Assembly (NCBI GenBank): GCA_024663395.1
Contig: JANFAH010000016.1
Coordinates: forward strand, 1,360,827 to 1,424,826
Origin: Pisolithus tinctorius
Taxonomy: Eukaryota > Basidiomycota > Agaricomycetes > Boletales > Pisolithaceae
Reading direction: 5' to 3'
DNA length: 64,000 bases
Part shown: positions 57,070-64,000 of the stretch, piece by piece
Numbering within the stretch: position 1 is the first letter of the stretch
Layout of the letters: each line of letters starts with the position of its first letter
The notes under the pieces: generated by a model
Databases searched by the model: none
Told to the model about the DNA's origin: nothing
What the model saw: the letters and a program-made list of their open reading frames with translations, nothing else
Program-made: the position numbers and the translations under genes

Positions 57070-58931
57070 TACATCAATAATTAGAGGCCATCACACATAC
57101 CCCTGGGCGCAGGAAGTCGAGAGAATGACTGTCTTCCGTCTAACAGCCTTGGCCAGCTGGAAGGTTTGGATTACGTAATATGTGTAATATCACGTGGTTC
57201 ACCGTACTCTGGATGCGCTCGCCTGCAGCCTTGCGCCATGTTTCCGCACCAATATATCGAGTCTGCCCTATTTTGGTTGACACGACTTTTTCCTTTGTCT
57301 TCCATTCACTCCTTCTAGTTGTGTTCGACCTGAATCCTTGACGATAGTCCTGAGTTTGACTACAAAGGAACTCAGCACAATAGACAGGGTGCCCTCTCGA
57401 CCTTGCAATCCAAGTCGGCTCCCAGGCTATCTTGAATTTGAAATCGGAAACCCATGCTCTGCATGACTGCATGCATTCAGACAGGTGGAAACACTCTTGC
57501 CTGACGACAGCGTCCCTTAGCAGCTGCATATTTGGGGTGAGTTAATTATTCCAAAATGTACTAGCCCGTACTTGTACATCCCAGCTGCTTGCCCTCCTGT
57601 CAACTGGCTTCAAATTGTTCTACATATGTCCCACCGGGGATTGATTCACTGTCGAAGTTCATACCGGCCGCAATATATTTGTTTCGTAGGTCTCCAGGGG
57701 AAGCGGGTTCGTCGAGATCGGTGGTCGTAAGATGGCGGAGTCGGTGCGCGTGGGAGGTAAGGAATGTTCATTTCTGCGGTCCGCTTTCTGTGCATCTGTA
57801 ATCCTTTTTCATCTCTCCCGACGCCCGACCGACGGACCTCCCGCTCTATGACCGGTTTCGTTGACGGCGGTCTAATTTGAGAGCGTATGAGAAATATTCC
57901 GATTTTTAATTGTTTTCTCAATCGTTTTTCTGATTCCGCTGTTTTAATTAGAGGCACAGAATGTCTTGTGATTATCCCGACAAGGCGTGATCTCGTAGTG
58001 GATCGGGGGTTATCGCCGTCGAATTCGGCTCGCAAAGTTTCAGAAGAGTAGTAGTGCATGATCAGCCGTGATATATGGCGAACTTCCCCCCCGCGCATCG
58101 CAAAGAAGGGTGTTTAGTAAAAGTTGAGCGGATGGCGTAACTTACCCGCAAAGTCGGGACTCCCTCCTCCTCGTATCCCGCGTTTTTCTTTGGATGCAGC
58201 CAGGGGGACGCACCGAGCTCTCCGGAACATTTAGTTCTAAGGGGTGTTGGGGCGGCAAGGGGAACCAGATTGCCCCGCGGGACTGATATGGTCTCGACAA
58301 GGGTCCTTTACGTTGATACTTTGATGGTGCCCGACCGCGTGGTCAGTTATTTAGAGTTCGAAGGAAGAATAAACACGTACTTTCCTTGATTCTTGTTGCC
58401 TGTACTCACGATAATAGTAACCATGGTCGCACGAAAGATAAGATTCCTCTGAGCTGTTATTCTGCCCCCACCCCGCTCTTTTCGACTAGCTCAGGCAGCT
58501 GTACTCGTCTTGTCGTCTCCCCTTATCCTGTGGAAAAACGTCTTATGGTAAGCGGATGGAATTCTAGTCTTGTTTCCTAATTTGGCAGCCAGGTGGTTGA
58601 GGTTTTTCAGGGCGGACGCGTGTTTTGATGCGACTGAGCGCCGGCTTTCTTTTTTCTCCTCCCCCCGCACAAAAATCTTTCTGCCTGTCAGGAAGTGAAA
58701 AACACGAGGCTGGCTCATTGCGATACACGAGGCTCACGCTTCCGGATTTTTCCTTTGTCTTGTTATCTTGACCAGCCCTCGTCGTTGTGGAGAGGCGCTC
58801 AGTTATCTCCTTGACGCCACGAGAAAACCGAAAAATTCGTATCTTCGTTCACGCGATACCATCGTCGTTGACGTCTTCGGCGCCCGCTTATTTACCACTC
58901 TCTTGCATGCTAGTTTCCTTTTATTAACGAA
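57070..58931. other. Long intergenic region upstream of the large membrane protein
   Basis: 1.9 kb between the HET copy B start and the next gene. Several ORFs under 150 codons on both strands have no recognised content. The last 150 bp are pyrimidine-rich before ATG 58932, as in fungal promoters. Confidence 0.4.
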
Positions 58932-61900
58932 ATGTCACGATTGCAGCCCAGCTCTTCTTCCGGTTCACCGTTGAGCGGCGGAGGTTCTGCCCAGGGCGAG
59001 TACTCCCCGACAGGCCAGCGCGGGTATATTTTCGAACATCCATCGTCGCCCGAGCCCACAAGGATGTCGGAGGGGTCAGAGGGTTACCCATCCTGGCTTC
59101 CCACGAGGCCACCCCCACCAGACCCCGGTTCGACGCTTCACTCATCCATCGGAATGCCTGAAACAGGGTTGACCCCTACCGAGCCTTTTGCTGGTGGTCG
59201 CAAGCCTGCTCCACGCTCAATTCGTGTAGTAAGCCTTCAGGATGCCCCCCAGACCGGTCGGGACCGCAGCGAGCCTGCAGATCGAGCACGCGCGAGCAAC
59301 CCCGCCAAGCTCGTGTTTGGTCTCGCGCCACCACTGCTGGGCTGGATCCAACTCTCGTATCTGCCGCCGTTGATGCACATGGTCGTATACCTCGTCCCAG
59401 GTTTCGCTCCGTCGGCCTCCACCCGGAACTTCTACGGAACCCATCTGTCTTCGGTCGGATTTACTTCTATCTACTTCCTCTCCTCGCTTTCTACCACTTG
59501 CCGCTTCAAACATTTTTTGACTTCAATGTTGTATATATGCTGTTGCAGTAAGTGTGATGCCTCCATGTTCATCCCTCGTTGCTGATGGAGTCCCACAGAG
59601 TAGCGAAGTACCCAAATCCAGTAGCACCCGGCGTGTCAGGCTCTGGCAAGAATTGGGCCCTTGGCGCAGCAGCGTACATAGCTTGCTGGCTGGTTTGGAT
59701 TATGGTCGTTTTTGTGCTATATGAGCTCGTCTATTCCTTCTACCGTCGTTGGCGTGTCAGTAAGTGCAGTTCGATGCCTTGGAGTTCCCCATTTTCAAGA
59801 CAGTTCATCAGGGCGTCCGCTTATCGTCCCACTTTACCTTTCCTCGTCCGGTTTCAATTTCGTCAGCATGACCTCATACACCAACTTCTGCTTCATGCAG
59901 TACATTCGTTTCTCTGCCTTTTTCGGTGAAAACGGCAGTCTTCGCGACGGTCTTGCGGAAACGTTTTGGTTCTACTCCCAAAACTTACCTACCGTTGCAC
60001 TCCTCCTGCCACGAGCTGGTCTTGTCCTTACCTTGCTATTCGTGTTCTCGTACCCGAATCCCGAATATGTCGCTATGGCCGAAGCTGGCTTCAGTCCTCG
60101 AGATAGGACTTTCTTCCGCGCGTCAGATGGAACGCTGACAAGTTACGCCCGCGGCGTCCTTATCGCCAACGCTGCTTGGACAGCTTGGCGTATCCTCGTC
60201 TTGATTATCAGCTGGTATGTTGCGTGCACTTGTCTGTTGGTTAGTCTTTAAAGTTATCTTAAGGACCGGCCTGTGGATCCTGAGCGGCCAGGGCTGCGCA
60301 GGAATCTGTGGACCGCGTTACCGATGGGAGGAGGAAGAACACGAAAAGACCATGTCAATCAGTGATAGTGTCTCCGATGGCGATGCCTTACCCTGGGTTT
60401 GGAGAATGTGTACGAGGCTACGTATCCAAGAGGCGTACAACTTCTGTCTTACCGTGAAACCGTCTGCTCGGTGGAATATTTCCAAGAAGGAAGAAGGCGG
60501 GGATGAAGGGGTGTTGGGCGTCTCCACCACCCCAGCATTCGATGTGGAGCAAGTGCTGGCAGCTATTGGCTTGCCGTCGGCCCCGACACCTGCACGACGT
60601 GCACCAATCTCCGGTGACTTCTTTGAACCAAAGAAAGGAGGAATTGGGATGGCCCCCACGCCCCCACCGGAACTGTCCGACATCATTCCGAAGGTCGTCA
60701 GAAAGTCGTCGACAGAGCGGCCAGTTGCGGGTCCTTCAGCACCATTAATGAAGCTACCTTATCCATTTACAGGCTATGGAGCACAAGCCTCGCCAAAGGA
60801 TCAGATTCCCTTCCCGCCTTCACCAGGGTCAAGAAAGGAGAAACGCCGCTCACCGACTTCCAGTAGTGCCGGCCGTCAGCAGTCGACTCCTGAACAGGTA
60901 GACGATGATGATGAAGCGGAAAGCGAAGAGGATGCAGAGGAAGAGGAGGGTGAGGAAGAGGAGGAAGAGGAAGACCCAGGTGAGGTGGGGGAGGGCAGCG
61001 ACGCACAGCCGCGTACCTCTGGTTCTTTGTCGAGTCTTGGTCAGCCGATCATGTCTCGGTATCCGTTCCAGTTCCGTCGGCCTCACGGTCGCGGAGGATC
61101 CGTGTCCTCTGGCCCTGCAACCCGTTCCACCCCGCAATCTGATGAGATGCCGTCGTCGAATACACGGTCCTCGCATTCTCAGTCTACCCGTTCAACAGGT
61201 AACCAAGAGACATCTTCTGAATCCCCAATGTCGCACGGGGTCGGCAGTTCTGTCATGTCGAGTCCAGCCTCCGGACACGCAAGTGGTAGTCCGATACCCA
61301 TGCCTCCACGGCACCCTCAACCTGGTAGAGGACGTGCTCGCGCTGGGACGGTGCCCACGTCGTACCCGTACCCTACGTCGCCTTCCCCTGTTATATCCTC
61401 CGGTCGTGTCCTCACTCGCTTGCGCACGGACAGTCAGAACACCGATAATTTGGGGAGTGGTTACGAGTCTTTCATGAGCGAGCAATATGACGACCAAGAT
61501 GACGAAGAGGAAGAGGAAGCTGAACCCCAAATGATGGAGCAACCTGAACCTGAAGGTCCCCATGAGGCTGCAGAAGGCGAAGACAGTGTTGGTCTACTCG
61601 GCGTTATGCCCCGCAGCCCTAGGTCATCCAACATCAGCAGCCGACGGAGACGGGGTCGCCGTGACTCACGTTCTAATTCGCACTCTTCACAATCGGATTC
61701 TCAGTCCCGTTCAGCGTCATCACGCTCGCGCGCGGGCTCGGCTGTGCGGTCACGGACGCAGTCTCTCATTCAGAGCTTGAGTGCTGCATCTCGGTCCTCA
61801 CTCGATGTCGTGCAAGCCATACGATCACGGACAAGTTCGATGGCACGTCTTGAGGAAGATCCCGGACACATTTCGGACTCTCGTTCGCATTCCGGAAGTG

Positions 61901-62262
61901 CCGGAAGTGGTTCGGGCAGCGCGCGGAGCGCCACTGGAGAGTATACGTTTGGTCAGCCAATCCGTTTGCCCATGCACAGGCCACTGTCATCGAGTCGACT
62001 GCGCCCAGCGTCTTCTACGCCATCAATAGCCACGACTTCGGCATTCACTGCTCGCCCTGACGCTGGCCCACGAGAACATAGTGGGGAGAGGAGTGGAATT
62101 GCAATTCCAGCCGGAAGAAGCGAGAGCCGACCAGATATCAGCACAGCAGCCCAGTCTTTCGTTACGGCTCCGACGACACTGGCAGGTACTGTGATCAGTG
62201 ACCAGGCACCCAGCTGGCCAGAAACCATGGTGGACAAGCCACAAATTGAAGAATATGACTGA
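58932..62262 (+). CDS. Large multi-pass membrane protein with acidic and Ser/Arg-rich tail
   Basis: Five exons: 58932-59225, 59270-59547, 59599-59759, 59812-60214 and 60264-62262. They total 3,135 nt (1,044 residues) with all phases closing. Residues 1-110 are disordered. Hydrophobic segments lie near residues 164-190, 208-236, 312-335 and 355-385 (for example ACWLVWIMVVFVLYELVYSF). Short conserved-looking blocks surround them (VAKYPNPVAPGVSGSGKNWA, GRIYFYLLPLLAFYHL). The C-terminal 650 residues are low complexity: Pro/Ser-rich, an almost pure Asp/Glu run near residue 600, then an SR-like SRSRAGSAVRSRTQS region. Basidiomycete relatives are often labelled proteophosphoglycan from composition alone; I would not carry that over. 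Function unknown. Confidence 0.75.
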
Positions 62263-62987
62263 GGTTTCATCGGGCTTCATCGATGACAGCTCTGTACATG
62301 TCCTTCGGCTGTTTTTTTCCCCTCTGGTCACCGCTGATGTTTCTTGATCTGTATCGTTGTTGGTGGGCTATGCGTTCACTATCGAACCGTATCAGCACGT
62401 ATTTTACAAGGCACATCTTTCTTCATCCCTTCTTTCATTCCTACACATGTTCACCCAAGACGTGTCTACACCCTGCATTTCTACTGGTACCGTTATTACC
62501 ATTCACATATCCTGCATTCAGCACCCCCTTTATAATCTACCCATCACCTGGATCCGTATTTCATTCAACCCCAGAGACGTCTGCGTGCGATACCTTTTTT
62601 CTAATCATACTAACCCGTTTATACTGTTGTTCTACCTACCCCTTACCACCTACGCGATTTACGACTTGCCATGACCTTTATTGCCAATGTTCTCTGTGTG
62701 TCTTGCGTTAGTCGTTTATCTTCGCCCCCTCTGCAAGTCTTCCAATCTAGAGTTATTGGCGCTCGCTGATGGCATCAGAATACACCGCCCAGAAAGGTGA
62801 TCATCTTTCCTGGCCACTAGTTATGATTACATAATCGAGCACAAACATCGCCACACCCCAGCTTCAGATATCGAAGAACGTCTCCGTCGCCTTATTTTGC
62901 TAATAGCTTGAGCAGTTTTTCTGTCCCCGAGCTGCCTTCTAACACGCCAATCGTCTGTCTTTATCCCTGATCCACGTAAAACCAACC
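62263..62987. other. 3' UTR and promoter region between membrane protein and SUMO
   Basis: Pyrimidine-rich, with T runs. No gene seen; the ORFs at 62283-62711 are composition artefacts. Confidence 0.45.
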
Positions 62988-63682
62988 ATGGCGGAAGATA
63001 TTCCCCCGACTCAGTCTCAAGCTCAATCAGAGGTCAAGCCAGAGGGTGACAATTCCCCCATCAACGTGAAGGTACGGAGTGTACTCTGGTGAAGCCACAC
63101 CCCTCTTACATTACATAAAAATCGCGTGCGTTTGACATTCCCTTGGACTCTCTCTCATGCGATTTGTAGGTTGTTAGCTCTACGGGAGACGAAGTCTTCT
63201 TCAAAATCAAGCGTAACACGAAACTGAGCAAACTTCAAGGCGCCTATGCAAATAAAGTAGGCAAGGATGTGGCTAGTATTCGGTAAGTTCGCTGTTTCCT
63301 TCACGATATACCATCAGCGTACATCGGCAATCTGTGAGGATGCGGTGCTCCAGATTTCCTTTCTTTTCTCTTCTACATTTGTTTCGTGTTCGGTTTCTTC
63401 GGCGTCGGACTGATGTCGAACCGTGTAGTTTCCTGTACGATGGTAACAGGATAAACGAAGATGATACGCCAGCCAGCCTGGACATGGAAGACAACGGTGA
63501 GAGCGTTATCTCTTTCGAATTTTGGGACTCCGAAATGACCCCTATCATAACAGACACAATCGACGTTATGGTAGAACGTACGATTTTCAATATTCTAAAT
63601 CATCTTTCTCGGTCGCTAACGAATATTTGCAGAGGTCGGAGGATCAAGATTGCATGTGTATCAGTATCGTTGCTGCCAATAG
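62988..63682 (+). CDS. SMT3: SUMO (small ubiquitin-like modifier), five exons
   Basis: Exons are 62988-63071, 63170-63282, 63429-63496, 63554-63577 and 63633-63682, totalling 339 nt and 112 residues; all introns are GT-AG and all phases close. The N-terminal tail is acidic and Gln-rich. The ubiquitin-like fold carries the family signature: INVKVVSSTGDEVFFKIKRN, KLSKLQGAYANKVGKD and FLYDGNRINEDDTPASLDME. The end reads DTIDVMVEQVGG. The di-glycine at about residues 99-100 is the conjugation end after Ulp-type protease cleavage. A 12-residue extension, SRLHVYQYRCCQ, follows it, longer than the few residues in yeast. Introns of 98, 146, 57 and 55 bp split a very small gene. Confidence 0.93.
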
Positions 63683-63899
63683 TTGTATTTTTGTGTTTTT
63701 AGTACCTGACATATGCTTTTTGGACACCGTGCCAATAATCAAACTCCTTCATTGGACGAAGTGGTTCCCTCTGTTCTTTGTTCTTTTGCAACTTCTTCGC
63801 AAGAAGAAATGTGTACAATTTGGGATCGGTGCCTACATCCCAACGCCGGCGCCTCAATAAGCTGCAAGAGATCTGATTTACAACTGTCCTACTTACTTC

Positions 63900-64000
63900 T
63901 CAAGTGTCTTTAGAACCGGATGGCAAGGGACTTGCGTCCATGATCTTGTACATCACCTTCAACATCATGTTCATTGTTTCCGAGGTCTTGCGGTCACACT
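63900..64000 (-). CDS. C-terminal end of an unidentified minus-strand gene (cut by window edge)
   Basis: The minus-strand frame reading TSETMNMMLKVMYKIMDASP then LPSGSKDT ends at TGA 63902-63900, convergent with SUMO. It is open to the window edge, but too short to identify. Confidence 0.35.
   Translation of the reverse strand, partial: CDRKTSETMNMMLKVMYKIMDASPLPSGSKDT

Overview
This window is basidiomycete (Agaricomycete) nuclear DNA. The evidence is the short introns of about 45-110 bp with GT..CTRAC..AG signals, the basidiomycete-specific families present (KDZ, Plavaka, FunK1, DUF6532-like), and ordinary single-copy fungal genes (SUMO, Rab geranylgeranyltransferase beta, an AlkB-like dioxygenase) on the right.

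Left half (1-35.5 kb) is a nested transposon island. It opens with the C-terminal end of a KDZ transposase, followed by two minisatellites: a 21-bp unit, and a 43-bp unit in which many copies can fold into a hairpin. A dispersed repeat, called R1 here, is split by a 7.5-kb Tf1/sushi-type Ty3-gypsy element (4438-11937) with a 5-bp target duplication. This element has a TATA box, a self-primer/primer-binding-site pair, gag-pol with a chromodomain, and a spliced antisense gene. Next is the 3' end of an antisense Ty1-copia element, cut in two by a 10.06-kb DNA transposon (13595-23654). That transposon has imperfect 14-bp inverted termini and a 2-bp TG duplication. Between its termini lie a Plavaka transposase, a divergent coiled-coil-like gene, a FunK1 protein kinase and a DUF6532-like gene. 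A 1.24-kb direct repeat, Myb/SANT-like and Tc1/IS630 relics, and a complete 5,000-bp copia element (29373-34372, TSD CATGG) follow. The empty site for the Plavaka insertion can be read from that copia copy in the same window.

Right half (35.5-64 kb) is host sequence: a tubby/LURP-one-like gene, a nine-exon histidine-acid-phosphatase-like membrane protein with a 6-nt exon, BET2, an unrecognised P/S/Q-rich gene, an AlkB-like gene with a probable GC-AG intron, two tandem HET-domain genes (both broken), a large multi-pass membrane protein with an acidic and Ser/Arg-rich tail, SUMO, and a partial gene at the right edge.

The transposon reading frames are broken almost only by TGA codons where a CGA arginine is expected, on both strands. 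This fits C-to-T decay at CpG. Some host genes (BET2, the tubby-like gene) instead carry clustered one-base deletions, which may be assembly errors. Exon coordinates are hand-derived from splice signals and frame; family names rest on recognised motifs, not on a database search.
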